A DNA stretch of 64,000 nt, taken from assembly GCF_002797555.1 (NCBI RefSeq), contig NZ_PGFA01000004.1, positions 558,001-622,000 on the forward strand. The letters are read 5' to 3'. Positions 1-8,776 of the stretch are shown in pieces. This DNA comes from Hymenobacter chitinivorans DSM 11115 (lineage in GTDB: Bacteria > Bacteroidota > Bacteroidia > Cytophagales > Hymenobacteraceae). Position numbers and translations under genes: made by a program. The notes beneath the pieces were generated by a model that was given only the letters and a program-made list of their open reading frames with translations, had not been told where the DNA came from and made no database searches. Each line of letters begins with the position of its first letter. Position 1 is the first letter of the stretch.

Positions 1-692
1 TTTCGGACCAGCCCCTGGCCAAGGCCCGGGGGCTGAAACCTTCCCACTTTTCGTTCAACATCGAAGGGGGCCGCTGCGAGGTGTGCCAGGGCGAAGGCCA
101 GGTCAAGATTGAAATGCAGTTCATGGCCGATATCTATTTGACCTGTGAAAGCTGCGGCGGCCGCAAGTTCAAGCAGGATATTCTGGACGTGAAATTCCAG
201 GACAAAGGCATCGACGACGTGCTGGAAATGACCGTGGCCGACGCCGTGGAGTTCTTCAAAGGCCAGCCCAAAGTAGCCGAGCGCCTCAAGCCGCTCGACG
301 ACGTGGGGCTGGGCTACATCCGCCTGGGGCAGTCGGCCAACACCCTCTCGGGCGGGGAGGCCCAGCGCGTCAAGCTGGCTTCCTTCCTGACCAAGGGCGC
401 CACGCTGCAGCAGGATAAAATCCTGTTCATCTTCGACGAGCCCAGCACCGGCCTGCACTTCCACGACATTGCCAAGCTGCTCAAGGCCCTCAACGCCCTC
501 ATTGAGCAAGGCAACTCGGTGCTCATCATCGAGCACAACATGGACATCATCAAGTGCGCCGACTGGATTATTGACCTGGGCCCCGAGGGCGGTACCAACG
601 GCGGCCACCTGCTGTTTGAAGGCACGCCCGAGGACATGCTGGCCCTCAAGGACACCAACCACACGGCCCGCTTCCTGGCCGAAAAGCTGTAA
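1..692 (+). CDS. uvrA: UvrABC excinuclease subunit A, C-terminal fragment
   Basis: This is the last 229 codons of the DNA-damage-recognition ATPase of nucleotide excision repair, running in from the left edge with the reading frame at base 3. The second zinc-binding module is visible as CEVCQGEG followed about 20 residues later by CESCGGRKF. The second ABC ATPase follows, with signature NTLSGGEAQRVKLASF, Walker B ILFIFDEPSTGLH and the switch histidine in IIEHNMD. UvrA is usually about 940 residues, so three quarters lie outside the window. A strong hairpin terminator follows 30 nt after the stop, so the gene ends its transcript. Confidence 0.97.
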   Translation, partial: SDQPLAKARGLKPSHFSFNIEGGRCEVCQGEGQVKIEMQFMADIYLTCESCGGRKFKQDILDVKFQDKGIDDVLEMTVADAVEFFKGQPKVAERLKPLDDVGLGYIRLGQSANTLSGGEAQRVKLASFLTKGATLQQDKILFIFDEPSTGLHFHDIAKLLKALNALIEQGNSVLIIEHNMDIIKCADWIIDLGPEGGTNGGHLLFEGTPEDMLALKDTNHTARFLAEKL

Positions 693-722
693 GCCCCACC
701 GCGTGAGTTTGCCGTAAAAACC

Positions 723-752
723 AAAAGAGCCGCCCGTAAGGCGGCTCTTTTT
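723..752 (+). terminator. Rho-independent terminator of uvrA
   Basis: An 8-bp GC-rich stem (GAGCCGCC / GGCGGCTC) with a 5-nt loop, flanked by A4 upstream and T5 downstream. It sits just after the uvrA stop and 15 nt before the next start codon. Confidence 0.88.
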
Positions 753-766
753 ACGTAAGATTGACC

Positions 767-1180
767 ATGATACTAGGTGCCGAAGAACAAATCAACGTAG
801 GGCAGCCCGAGCCGGGCCAGGAAAACCAGCTCATTAGCAGCACGGCCGCCGGCCACGAGTTCGAAGTCATGTTTGAGGACGACGGCGAAACGGGCTACCT
901 CTACGCCCTGCGCAACGGCGACGAGCTGGAAATCCTCGACGCCCTGCACATCTATAATGTGGAAGACGTGCAGGACCGCGAAACGCCCGTGACAGTGCAG
1001 GTTTTCTGGGACGTGGCCCAAACCACCGCGGCCCTCATCATTGCCGGCTACTGCCACGCCCTCTACGACTTTCAGCGGCAAATGGGCTTTTGCCGCAACG
1101 CCTTCCCGCCCGCCAAAAACGGCCAGGCCGGCTCCCGGGAGCTGACCGACGAGCTAGTGGAAAAGTACTTCGCCGCCTGA
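767..1180 (+). CDS. DUF2251-like small protein
   Basis: A 137-residue acidic soluble protein with no signal peptide or membrane segment. The central part (FEVMFEDDGETGYLYAL, then a stretch predicted as sheet and ending in WDVAQTTAALIIAGYCHALYDF) resembles the DUF2251 family from memory; the function of that family is unknown to me. I start at the ATG at 767 rather than the TTG two codons earlier, because the upstream terminator leaves almost no leader. It stands alone between two hairpins, so it probably has its own promoter overlapping the uvrA terminator. Confidence 0.7.
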   Translation: MILGAEEQINVGQPEPGQENQLISSTAAGHEFEVMFEDDGETGYLYALRNGDELEILDALHIYNVEDVQDRETPVTVQVFWDVAQTTAALIIAGYCHALYDFQRQMGFCRNAFPPAKNGQAGSRELTDELVEKYFAA

Positions 1181-1198
1181 TTCTGCTTCGTTGAACGA

Positions 1199-1311
1199 TG
1201 TAGAGACGCATACTTGCGTCTCCGTCGTTGTTAAGTCTCCGTCGTTGTTAAGCGTTGTTTAATCCAAGACGACGGTTGTTCAACGACAAGACGCAAATAT
1301 GCGTCTCTACA
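1199..1311. repeat. Inverted-repeat element with GAGACGCA hairpin arms
   Basis: Two arms of about 31 bp (1199-1230 and 1281-1311) are nearly perfect inverted copies, differing by one substitution and a small indel. Each arm itself folds (GAGACGCA-TACT-TGCGTCTC in the left arm). The left arm is followed by a 17-bp tandem duplication (1218-1234 and 1235-1251). This looks like a REP-type palindromic element between convergent genes and may also stop transcription from both sides. Confidence 0.75.
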
Positions 1312-1313
1312 GA

Positions 1314-2453
1314 TCAGACAGTGGCTGCCTTACTCCGCTGCTTCTTGGGCTTCTTGCGCCGGCCCCACCACACCATAAAGCCCGTGACGGGCAGGCTGGC
1401 CGAAATCAGGCTACCCAGGAAAGCCAGGATTTTGCCGCCCAGGCCCAGTACCTGCCCCGTGTGCAGGTCGTAGTTCACGTCGGCCATCTTCTGGCCGTTG
1501 CTTTTGCTGCTGTGCGGAATGCTTTTCAGCAGCTGGCCCGACACGGGGTGGAAGTAGTACTCGTCGCGGTGGTAGTAGTACAGGGCCCGCTCGTAGGCAA
1601 TGCTGTACACGGGTTGCTTGGGTGACGTGGGCAAGCCCAGGAAAATCATCTTGGCCGCGGGGGAGCCGCGCCGGATCTGCTGGTACAAAACGTCGGCCAC
1701 GGGCTGGGGCGCGGCGGCTACGGTTTGCAACGTGTCCACCGTCGGCGGCGTTTTCTCTGCCGGATACTCCTGGCCGGCATTGCTGACGAAGTACACCGAC
1801 TTCATCACCCACTCAAAGCTCATCATCAGCCCCGTCAAGGCCAGAATAAGGGCAATGCTGGCCGCGTAGAAGCCCAGCACGTTGTGCAAATCGTAGTTGA
1901 CGCGCCGCCACCGGGCGCCCCACTTGATGGTGAAGCTGCGCTTCCGGTCGGTTTTGCGCTTGGGCCACCACAGAATAATGCCCGTAATCAGCATCACCAC
2001 GAACACCAGCACCGAAATGCCCACCACTGTTCCTCCGATTTCCTCGGGCAGCAGCAAGTACATGTGGAGGGCCTGGATGATGGAGAAAAAGTCTTTCCGC
2101 AGGTCCAGATGGCCCAATTCCTGACCCGTGTAGGGATTCAAGGCGGTAGCAAAGTAAGTGCCCTGCTTATCAGTAGTATATAACACCGCCGAGCGGTCGG
2201 GGCCCATCAGCATAAAGAAGGCGGGCTTCAGCCCCGGGTGATTGTGCTCGACCACCGCCTGCAGGCGGGAGGGCAGCAGCAGCTCCGTGGGCTGGGCCGG
2301 CACCTCCACCTTGCGCCACGCCTGCGTCGCATCCCGGATTTCGTCCTGAAACGTGAAGATGGCCCCGGTCAAGCTCACAATGAACACGACCAGCCCGGTG
2401 GAAAGCCCGAGCCAGAGGTGCAGTGTGCCGACAGCTTTCCTGAAGGTGGTCAT
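1314..2453 (-). CDS. PepSY-associated membrane protein (iron-uptake partner)
   Basis: A 379-residue inner-membrane protein of the PepSY-associated TM-helix family. Four hydrophobic segments are visible, near residues 12-35, 148-170, 200-225 and 345-366, the second ending in WWPKRK and the last in WWGRRKKPKK, which is typical of the family. Periplasmic loops separate helices 1-2 and 3-4. These proteins are usually encoded beside TonB-dependent siderophore receptors and are thought to help reduce or transfer iron across the inner membrane. Here the gene lies 105 nt downstream of such a receptor on the same strand, so the two are probably cotranscribed. The exact biochemical role is inferred. 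Confidence 0.85.
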   Translation of the reverse strand: MTTFRKAVGTLHLWLGLSTGLVVFIVSLTGAIFTFQDEIRDATQAWRKVEVPAQPTELLLPSRLQAVVEHNHPGLKPAFFMLMGPDRSAVLYTTDKQGTYFATALNPYTGQELGHLDLRKDFFSIIQALHMYLLLPEEIGGTVVGISVLVFVVMLITGIILWWPKRKTDRKRSFTIKWGARWRRVNYDLHNVLGFYAASIALILALTGLMMSFEWVMKSVYFVSNAGQEYPAEKTPPTVDTLQTVAAAPQPVADVLYQQIRRGSPAAKMIFLGLPTSPKQPVYSIAYERALYYYHRDEYYFHPVSGQLLKSIPHSSKSNGQKMADVNYDLHTGQVLGLGGKILAFLGSLISASLPVTGFMVWWGRRKKPKKQRSKAATV

Positions 2454-2507
2454 GGTGCGAGAGGTGGTACTAGGCGTAAAAAATTGTTAACCACAACAAA
2501 AAGAACG

Positions 2508-2543
2508 TCATGCTTGATCTGGCGGCCGCCAGATCAAGCATGA
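2508..2543. repeat. Perfect 36-bp palindrome between receptor and PepSY gene
   Basis: Bases 2508-2543 are identical to their own reverse complement over all 36 positions, beginning TCATGCTTGATCTGGC. It lies just past the stop codon of the TonB receptor gene (transcription runs leftward). In RNA it would form an 18-bp stem with practically no loop. No T-run follows in the direction of transcription, so it is more likely a dispersed repeat or an RNA processing/stabilising hairpin than a terminator. Confidence 0.85.
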
Positions 2544-2558
2544 GGGTGGTTCCAGCCT

Positions 2559-5030
2559 TTAGAACTTATACGCCACGCTGCCCACGATGCTGCGCAGCTT
2601 TTGAGGGCTGACGGTGGTGTAGCCCACCCAGTACTTCTGGTCGGTCAGGTTGTCTACTTTGGCCGAAATCCGGTACCGGGGCTGGTCGTAGAAGGCCGAG
2701 GCGTTGAGTACGGTGTAGCTGGGCAGCGTGAAGGTGCCGGCCGTCGTGTTCTGCACCTTGTTTTCACTGGCGTAGTTGCCCCCGATGCCGAAGCCCAGGC
2801 CTTGCAGCAGGCCTTCGGGCAAACGGTAGCTCAGCCACAGGTTGGCCAGGTAGGGGGAAGAGGCCGTGTTGGGCCGCAGGCCGTTCACGGCTTCGGCGGC
2901 CTTCTCCAGCTTCGAGTCGTTGTAGCTAAAGCCGGCCACGGCATTGAAGCCCACGAAAGGGTTGGCAATCAAACTTACCTCGACGCCCTTGCTGACCTGG
3001 GTGCCGTCCTGGGTTTGGGCCCCGGGCACGGTCAGGGTCGGCGTGGTGCGCAGCAAATCCTTCACCCGAATATCGTAGTAGCTCACCGTAGCGCTGATTT
3101 TGCCGTCGGCCGCGTCCAGCTTCACGCCGCCTTCCACCTGGTTGGCCCGCTCGGGCTTGGCCCGCTGCTGCTGGTTGTTGACGTCAATGTAGGGGCCATT
3201 CTGGTTGTTGAAGCTGTTCTGGTAGTTGGCAAAGAGCGACACCCGGTTCAGCACCGGCTGAAACACCACGCCCAGCTTGGGCGACAGGTTCGTTTGCCCG
3301 TACGCGTCTACCGGCCCGTACAGAATTCCGCCTTTGTTGTCGTAGTGGTCGAGGCGTAGGGCGGCCAGCACGCTGAGGTGCTCGGTCAGGTTCAGCACAT
3401 CCGAGAGAAAGGCGCTGTAGGTGTTCGACTTAACGTTGTTGATGTACGCGGCCGGAGCCTGCCGGGCGTAGAAAGCTTCCACGTTGGCGCCGTTGAAGGC
3501 CGAGTAGTCGTAGTTGGGCTGGTTGAGCGGCACGGTATCCACGATGCCCCCGAAGAACTTGATGTTGTTGTCGAGCCGCAGAAAGTCCAGGCCCAGCACC
3601 ACCCGGTTGCGCAGGTTGCCCAGCAGGAAGTCGCCGTTGAAGAGCTGCTGCACCTCGTAAGTGTTCAGCGTGCTGTTGCGCGTCGACTGGTCGGCCCGAA
3701 TCAAGGAGTGCATGCCGGGGGCAGGCACCGGGGTGCCTTTCTTGGCCAGGGCCGCATCCGAAATCAGGTAGAAGTAAGGCCCAAAACCGTCGGAGAAGCT
3801 TTGGCCGGCGCTCAGGTTGGTCGAGGAAGTGAAGGCGGAAGATAGCCGGTAGTTGACCTGCCCGAAGACGTTGGCACTGCGCGAGCTTTGCACCAGGCCG
3901 TTGCCGGCGTAGGATTTGCGGTAGTCGAAAGGCAGGTCTTCGGCCCGCGACACGCCCAGCTCAGCCACCGGCGAGTAGAAAAAGAACAGCTGTTTGCCCA
4001 TGTTCTGGCCCTGCATCAGCTCCGCGTCCAGGTTGATGGTCAGCCGCTCGGTGGGGCGGAAGGTCAGGCTCGGAGCCACGGCCACGTTGCGGCTGAAGCC
4101 CTTGTCCTGAAAGCTGTCCTCGTACTGATAGGCCGTGCTCAAACGAAACGCCAGCGTCTTGGGCCGGTCGGCCGGGGCGTTGGGGTCCACCAGGTTTACG
4201 TCGGCGCTGAGGCGGTGAAAGCCGTAGCTGCCGCCGGCCACGTTGATTTCGCCCCCGAACGTGTCGTAGGGCTTCTTCGTGACGCGGTTCATCAGGCCGC
4301 CGTACGACGTCAGAGCGCTGCCAAAGAGCGTGGCCGACGGACCCTTGATTACTTCGAGCCGCTCCAGGTTTACCGCGTCGATGTCGCTGGTTACGCTGCC
4401 CACAATCCCGTTGCGCAGCCGGCTTTGCAGAATATAGCCGCGGCTGTTGTAAAACCCGCCCCCGTCGCCGGCCCGGCCGGTGGCGTCCCACATCCGCTGC
4501 AGGCCCGGGGCGTTGCGCACGGCGTCATCCACCGAAAATACCAGCTGTTCGCTGAGCAGCTCCTTGCCAATGCTGCTGTACACCTGCGGATTCTCCAGGT
4601 TTTTGAGCGGCATTTTGCCCACGTACTCCGATTCGCGGCGCACAAATTTATTGGTGCCCTGGCCTTCGACCACCACTTCGCTCAACTGTTCGGTGCTTTC
4701 GGTGAGCACGAAGTTCTGGGTGCTGGTTTCGCCCGCCGCCAGCTTCACGCGCCGCTCCTGGGTGTCAAAGCCCACCAGGCGCACGCTCAGCGAATACTGG
4801 CCGGCCGCCAGATTGGCGATTTGAAAATTGCCTTCCGCATCGGTATTGGCGCCCAGGGCCGTGCCTTTGACACCCACCCCGGCGCCCACCACCGGCTGCC
4901 CCGCCGGGGTGGTTACTCGGCCCTGAATGGTGGCGTTCTGACCCTGCACGGTCAGGGTTAGTAAGGAAAGTAAAAGGGTAAATATGGTCAGGGCCAATTG
5001 GCGGCTCTGGGGCATACGGGGTTGTTGCAT
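2559..5030 (-). CDS. TonB-dependent siderophore receptor
   Basis: An 823-residue outer-membrane receptor. From the chosen ATG (5030) it has a signal peptide ending near VQG-Q, a carboxypeptidase-regulatory-like domain (about residues 30-115, starting TIQGRVTTPAGQPVVGAG), a plug domain (about 125-240, with GGGFYNSRGYILQSRLRNG and ERLEVIKGPSATLFG) and a 22-strand-type barrel. It ends with the TonB-receptor signature KVDNLTDQKYWVGYTT and a terminal aromatic. The layout is that of ferric-siderophore receptors (FhuE/FecA type). An upstream in-frame start would add 19 residues before a poor signal peptide, so I rejected it. It is followed by the PepSY gene; iron-responsive regulation is likely, but no Fur box was identified. 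Confidence 0.93.
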   Translation of the reverse strand: MQQPRMPQSRQLALTIFTLLLSLLTLTVQGQNATIQGRVTTPAGQPVVGAGVGVKGTALGANTDAEGNFQIANLAAGQYSLSVRLVGFDTQERRVKLAAGETSTQNFVLTESTEQLSEVVVEGQGTNKFVRRESEYVGKMPLKNLENPQVYSSIGKELLSEQLVFSVDDAVRNAPGLQRMWDATGRAGDGGGFYNSRGYILQSRLRNGIVGSVTSDIDAVNLERLEVIKGPSATLFGSALTSYGGLMNRVTKKPYDTFGGEINVAGGSYGFHRLSADVNLVDPNAPADRPKTLAFRLSTAYQYEDSFQDKGFSRNVAVAPSLTFRPTERLTINLDAELMQGQNMGKQLFFFYSPVAELGVSRAEDLPFDYRKSYAGNGLVQSSRSANVFGQVNYRLSSAFTSSTNLSAGQSFSDGFGPYFYLISDAALAKKGTPVPAPGMHSLIRADQSTRNSTLNTYEVQQLFNGDFLLGNLRNRVVLGLDFLRLDNNIKFFGGIVDTVPLNQPNYDYSAFNGANVEAFYARQAPAAYINNVKSNTYSAFLSDVLNLTEHLSVLAALRLDHYDNKGGILYGPVDAYGQTNLSPKLGVVFQPVLNRVSLFANYQNSFNNQNGPYIDVNNQQQRAKPERANQVEGGVKLDAADGKISATVSYYDIRVKDLLRTTPTLTVPGAQTQDGTQVSKGVEVSLIANPFVGFNAVAGFSYNDSKLEKAAEAVNGLRPNTASSPYLANLWLSYRLPEGLLQGLGFGIGGNYASENKVQNTTAGTFTLPSYTVLNASAFYDQPRYRISAKVDNLTDQKYWVGYTTVSPQKLRSIVGSVAYKF

Positions 5031-5127
5031 GAGAGTAAGAATTGAGTAGAACGCCGCAAAACTCCGCAGGGATTCCGGGCAATGCAAGTTTATTTAGACG
5101 AATTATAAATAATATTTAGAATTGATC

Positions 5128-5145
5128 CAGATTACGCTAAATCTG
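5128..5145. promoter_or_regulatory. Dyad in the divergent promoter region
   Basis: The 183-nt gap between the divergently transcribed receptor gene and the TspO-like gene is AT-rich, unlike the surrounding DNA. It contains CAGATT-ACGCTA-AATCTG, a 6-bp inverted repeat. It could be an operator shared by both promoters, but no known consensus was recognised. Confidence 0.25.
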
Positions 5146-5213
5146 AGTTGATTAATATTTCGTAGGTTTCGTACAATACTCACCTCTAGCGGGGCGCATT
5201 GCCTTTCTACTCG

Positions 5214-6011
5214 ATGGAAATCACTGGTTCAGCCGTGCGCTCCCGCTCCCGGTCATCTGTTCCCACTTGGCGCTGGCTGGCGGCGCTGAGCATTTTCGGC
5301 AACATTGCCCTGAACTACTGGGCCAATACCCATCCGTTCAACGACCAGACCATGGGCGCCGTCTCGGCGCAGTATCCTACGCTGCTTACCCCGGCCGGCT
5401 ACACGTTCAGCATCTGGGGACTTATTTTCCTGGCCCTAGCAGGCTATGCCGTCTGGCAACTGCTGCCGACCCAGCGCAATCTGTACCTGGCCGGCTACGT
5501 AGCTCGGCCCCTGACGGTCGCCAGCGTGGCTACGGCCGTCTGGGTAGTGCTTTTCGCCTACCATCTCATCGAAATCAGTGCTGTGGTAATGCTCGTTATC
5601 CTCGGCACGCTAATTATGGTGTACAGCCGGGCGCGTCGCCTGGTGCTGGAGCGTAAAGCGCCGCGCTGGTCCAGCATTCCTTTTTCGCTCTACCTGGGTT
5701 GGATATCCGTGGCTACCGTCGTCAACGTGACGATTGGACTGCAGCAGCACCTGTGGCGCGCCGATACGGCCATTTCCGTAATGCTCACGCTGCTGCTGCT
5801 GGCCGCCATTGTGGGGCTGGCCGTGGCTATCAGCTACGCCGCCCGGGACCTGGTTTTTCCGTTGGTTGTGACCTGGGCTCTGCTGGGAATCTGGGTGGCC
5901 CAGCGGGTTGAGTACCCGGAGCTGGGCTGGGTGGCGCTGGCCGGCGCCGGCATTTCGGCCGTAGCGGGCGTGGCCCTGAGTCTACGCAAAGTTAGCCGCC
6001 GCCGCGCCTAG
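5214..6011 (+). CDS. TspO/MBR-like tryptophan-rich membrane protein
   Basis: A 265-residue polytopic membrane protein. The N-terminal part (ALNYWANTHPFN ... PTLLTPAGYTFSIWGLIF) carries the PAGYTFSIWG motif of a Bacteroidota/eukaryote family commonly annotated as tryptophan-rich sensory protein, distantly related to TspO/MBR translocator proteins. About seven hydrophobic segments are visible. Classical TspO is near 160 residues, so this is the longer form. Ligand and role are unknown. I chose ATG 5214 because the TTG at 5199 adds only five residues. Divergent from the TonB receptor gene. Confidence 0.65.
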   Translation: MEITGSAVRSRSRSSVPTWRWLAALSIFGNIALNYWANTHPFNDQTMGAVSAQYPTLLTPAGYTFSIWGLIFLALAGYAVWQLLPTQRNLYLAGYVARPLTVASVATAVWVVLFAYHLIEISAVVMLVILGTLIMVYSRARRLVLERKAPRWSSIPFSLYLGWISVATVVNVTIGLQQHLWRADTAISVMLTLLLLAAIVGLAVAISYAARDLVFPLVVTWALLGIWVAQRVEYPELGWVALAGAGISAVAGVALSLRKVSRRRA

Positions 6012-6122
6012 CGGTTCGGGGCCGAGCAGCCATTTCGGGCTCGGCCGGCCGGCCGGCTTTTCGGTGCTCGAATTATCGTTTCTTTGCAGGCAAACGATTC
6101 ATTCCTCTCCCAACCCTGATTT

Positions 6123-6887
6123 ATGCGCAAGAATATCGTCGCCGGCAACTGGAAAATGAACATGACCTACCAGGACGGCCTGGCCCTGGTTTCGGAAATC
6201 ACCAACATGGTAGCCGACGAAACTCTGGCTGCCAACGTGGAAGTGGTGATTGCGCCGCCCGCGCCGTTTCTGCACTCCATTGGCAAGCTGCTGACCGAAG
6301 GCGGCAAGATTCATCTGGGCGCCCAAAACTGCCACCAGAAGGAAAGCGGTGCTTACACCGGCGAAGTTTCGGCCCGGCAGCTGCAGTCGGTAGGGGTGGA
6401 GTACGTGATTCTGGGCCACTCTGAGCGGCGCCAGTATTTCGGCGAAGATGATGAGCTGCTCAGCCAGAAGCTCAAGGCCGTATTGGCCGCCGGCCTGAAG
6501 CCCATCTTCTGCATCGGCGAAACCCTGGAAACCCGGGAAGCCGACGAAACTTTCAATTTCCTGGCGGCCCAGCTCAAAAACGGCCTGTTTCACCTCTCCA
6601 ATGAGGAGTTTGACCAGGTAGTCATTGCCTACGAACCCATCTGGGCCATTGGCACCGGCAAAACCGCCACCAGCCAGCAGGCCCAGGAAGTACACGCCTT
6701 TATCCGGGAGCAGATTGCCGGCGCCTACGACGCGGAAGCCGCCCTGAACACTACGATTCTCTACGGCGGCTCGGCCAACGCCCAGAATGCCCGGGAGCTG
6801 TTCAGCCAGCCCGACGTGGATGGCGGCCTGATCGGCGGAGCCTCGCTCAAGTCGCGCGACTTCACCGAGATTATCAAGTCGTTCTAA
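6123..6887 (+). CDS. tpiA: Triosephosphate isomerase
   Basis: A 254-residue TIM-barrel enzyme that interconverts dihydroxyacetone phosphate and glyceraldehyde 3-phosphate in glycolysis and gluconeogenesis. Catalytic features are all present: NWKMN near the N-terminus (Asn/Lys), GHSERR with the electrophilic histidine, the catalytic glutamate in AYEPIWAIGTG followed by the flexible phosphate-gripping loop, and YGGSANAQN and GGLIGGASLK binding the phosphate. Length is normal for the family. Cytoplasmic. The gene appears to stand alone, with its own upstream spacer of about 110 nt. Confidence 0.98.
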   Translation: MRKNIVAGNWKMNMTYQDGLALVSEITNMVADETLAANVEVVIAPPAPFLHSIGKLLTEGGKIHLGAQNCHQKESGAYTGEVSARQLQSVGVEYVILGHSERRQYFGEDDELLSQKLKAVLAAGLKPIFCIGETLETREADETFNFLAAQLKNGLFHLSNEEFDQVVIAYEPIWAIGTGKTATSQQAQEVHAFIREQIAGAYDAEAALNTTILYGGSANAQNARELFSQPDVDGGLIGGASLKSRDFTEIIKSF

Positions 6888-7009
6888 CGAGTTTGAAGAT
6901 TAGGGCGAAGAGCGTAGAACTTAGACTGCCGTCCGGGTGGTTGTAGCGGCACGTTTCTGGCTTATATCGGTTTCTCAGTTATACGTCCTGACTTCTCTGC
7001 TCCACAACT

Positions 7010-7396
7010 ATGCTTGCTTCCTTACTGCTGTCCGGCTTCCTGGCTCTGAATCCGTTCCGGCCGGCACCGCCCGTGCCGTTTGTGGCTTCGGCCGCCGTAC
7101 CGCTCGGCTCCATCGACCCCTGCCTGATCTACGGCTCCATCTACCTCGAAACCGACCCCTACCGGCGCAGCTACTGCTTTGCCACGGTGTATCTGGAGCC
7201 CGAGGAAGCCTTTGCCGACCTGCTGGTGTACCAGGAAGACAACAAGCTCTTTGCCGATAAAGCCGGGTTCTGGTACCAGACGCCCACCCGCGACTTTGCC
7301 GACTACGTGCTCTTCGTAACGGATAAGCGCGCCCTGGCCGACTTCTACATTCACTACACCAAGTCCCGCTCGTTTGCCGGCTGCCGGAAGCAGTAA
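7010..7396 (+). CDS. Small secreted protein, DUF6150-like
   Basis: A 128-residue protein with an N-terminal hydrophobic stretch (LASLLLSGFLALNPF) that looks like a signal peptide or anchor. It is followed by a compact, aromatic-rich domain in which short segments ending in AFADLLVY, NKLFADKAGFW, RDFADYVLFV and RALADFYIHYT repeat with a period of about 20 residues. This pattern matches DUF6150 proteins as I remember them (small beta proteins of Bacteroidota with unknown function); the match is moderate. It ends at a bidirectional terminator shared with the convergent OmpA-type gene. Confidence 0.6.
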   Translation: MLASLLLSGFLALNPFRPAPPVPFVASAAVPLGSIDPCLIYGSIYLETDPYRRSYCFATVYLEPEEAFADLLVYQEDNKLFADKAGFWYQTPTRDFADYVLFVTDKRALADFYIHYTKSRSFAGCRKQ

Positions 7397-7414
7397 GGGA
7401 AGTTGTTACAAATC

Positions 7415-7450
7415 AAAAAGCCCGTTCCAAGCAGTTGGAACGGGCTTTTT
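7415..7450. terminator. Bidirectional terminator
   Basis: A 16-nt perfect inverted repeat (AAAAAGCCCGTTCCAA and its complement) around a 4-nt loop, with A-run and T-run ends, lies between two convergent genes and can serve both. Confidence 0.9.
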
Positions 7451-7465
7451 AGTTGGCGCGCAGGC

Positions 7466-8520
7466 CTAGAGCTTCACTAATTCCACCCGGCGGTTCCGGG
7501 CCTTGCCCGCCTCGGTGCCGTTGTCGGCAATGGGTTTGTCGGGGCCGAAGCCGGCGGCCCGCAGGCGGCTACCGGCAATGGCTTGGCTGGTGAGGGCGGC
7601 TACCACGGCTTGGGCCCGGGCTTCGGACAGCTGCCGGTTGTGGGCTGCCGCGCCGGTATTGTCGGTGTGGCCTTCCACGGAGAGCCGCAGCGCCGGGTTC
7701 TGCTGGAGCAGCTTCACCACCTCCGCCACCGCCGCCTCCGACTCGGGCTTGATGCGGGCCTGGTCGGTGTCGAAGTTGACGTAGATGGAGGCTTTACCCT
7801 CGGTATCTAGTTTTTTTTTAGCTCCGTGGCGCCCACCACGCCGGCCTGCTGGGGCATGGCGGCCTTTTCGATGACGTTCAGTTGGTACTTATCATCCTCG
7901 GGCTGCACCTGCACCCACACTTCCTTGTCTTTCTGCCGGATAACGTACGTATCGACGGGGCGGTAGGTGCTGATGTGGTTGTTATGCTTGTTGTATTCCT
8001 GCTCACCAAAGGCAGTGACTGTTTCCTCCGGAACCTGGCCCGAGGCTACTTTCACCCCGCCCAGGCTGGTCACCAGGTTTTCGTAGTTGCGCTGCATCAT
8101 TATTTCCGAAGCAGCTTTTTCGGAGTCGATTGGGCGGAAGTTGCGGGTCACGATTCGGCCCTCAACGGCTATGATCTTCTTGCCGTCATAAATGTAGGCA
8201 CGGTCGAAGTCGAAGCCCGTACTGTCGCTGTCGTAGCCAATTTTGTAGCCTTTGAGCCGGCTCAGATAGGGCCAGGTGCCCAGGTTGGCGCTGGTAACCG
8301 GCACGGCGTTGATGTCGAAGGTGCCCGCCGGGGTGGTAGCCGCAGCTTCGGCCGGAGCCGCCGGAGCCGCCGGGGCAGCCTCCGCGGGGGCAGCGGCGGG
8401 TGTTTCGGTGGTAGCAGCGGCGTCGGTGGCGTCGGCTTCGGCCGTTTTGGCCTTGCAGCCGAATAGGGCCACGCTGCCCGCCACAGTAAGGCAGGCTACG
8501 GATAAGATAGTTCGTTTCAT
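7466..8520 (-). CDS. OmpA-family lipoprotein, split by a frameshift in an A9 tract
   Basis: Two reading frames together make one OmpA/Pal-type outer-membrane lipoprotein. The 5' part (8520-7807, 237 residues) has a lipoprotein signal with lipobox-like VALFGC, an Ala/Pro/Glu-rich linker (about residues 25-66), and a domain of unknown family ending in ATELKKN and a stop. The 3' part continues in the -1 frame as KLDTEGKASIYVNFDTDQ and contains the complete peptidoglycan-binding OmpA domain, with VEGHTDNTGAAAHNRQLSEARA and AGFGPDKPIADN. The frames join exactly at nine adenines (plus strand T 7811-7819); one extra A restores the frame. Possible explanations are polymerase slippage, -1 ribosomal frameshifting, phase variation or a sequencing error. 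Confidence 0.85.
7811..7819 (-). other. A9 homopolymer slippage site
   Basis: On the coding (minus) strand the sequence reads GAG CTA followed by nine A, then CTAG. In the zero frame this gives E-L-K-K-N-stop; with ten A, or after a -1 slip, it reads through into the OmpA domain. A9 is long enough for transcriptional slippage and also contains the A AAA AAA type ribosomal slip motif. The stop codon lies immediately after the run. Confidence 0.7.
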
Positions 8521-8776
8521 GTGGATTGAAAGGAATGGAACATGGCTGCCGGGAAATGGCGTGGTAAATAAACGAGTATTTATATTACTAAATATCCAAA
8601 GGTTGATTTCGGCGGCCCTGGCCCGTACTACCGGCCGGAACCGATCAGCTCCTGTTTGCTGTTGCCCAGCACTGGTAATAAGCAGCTTGGTTGTGGCGCA
8701 CCGGTTTTTTCGTGCGAACTTGCCATCTTATTCACCAAAGCCTTTCGGGCTTTTCCCGCCTCAACAACTCAATAAG

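Noticed and set aside
8276..8776. Upstream extension of prmA
   Set aside because: Would overlap the lipoprotein gene and adds Ala/Val-rich sequence absent from PrmA proteins; the family starts at MDFVEV.
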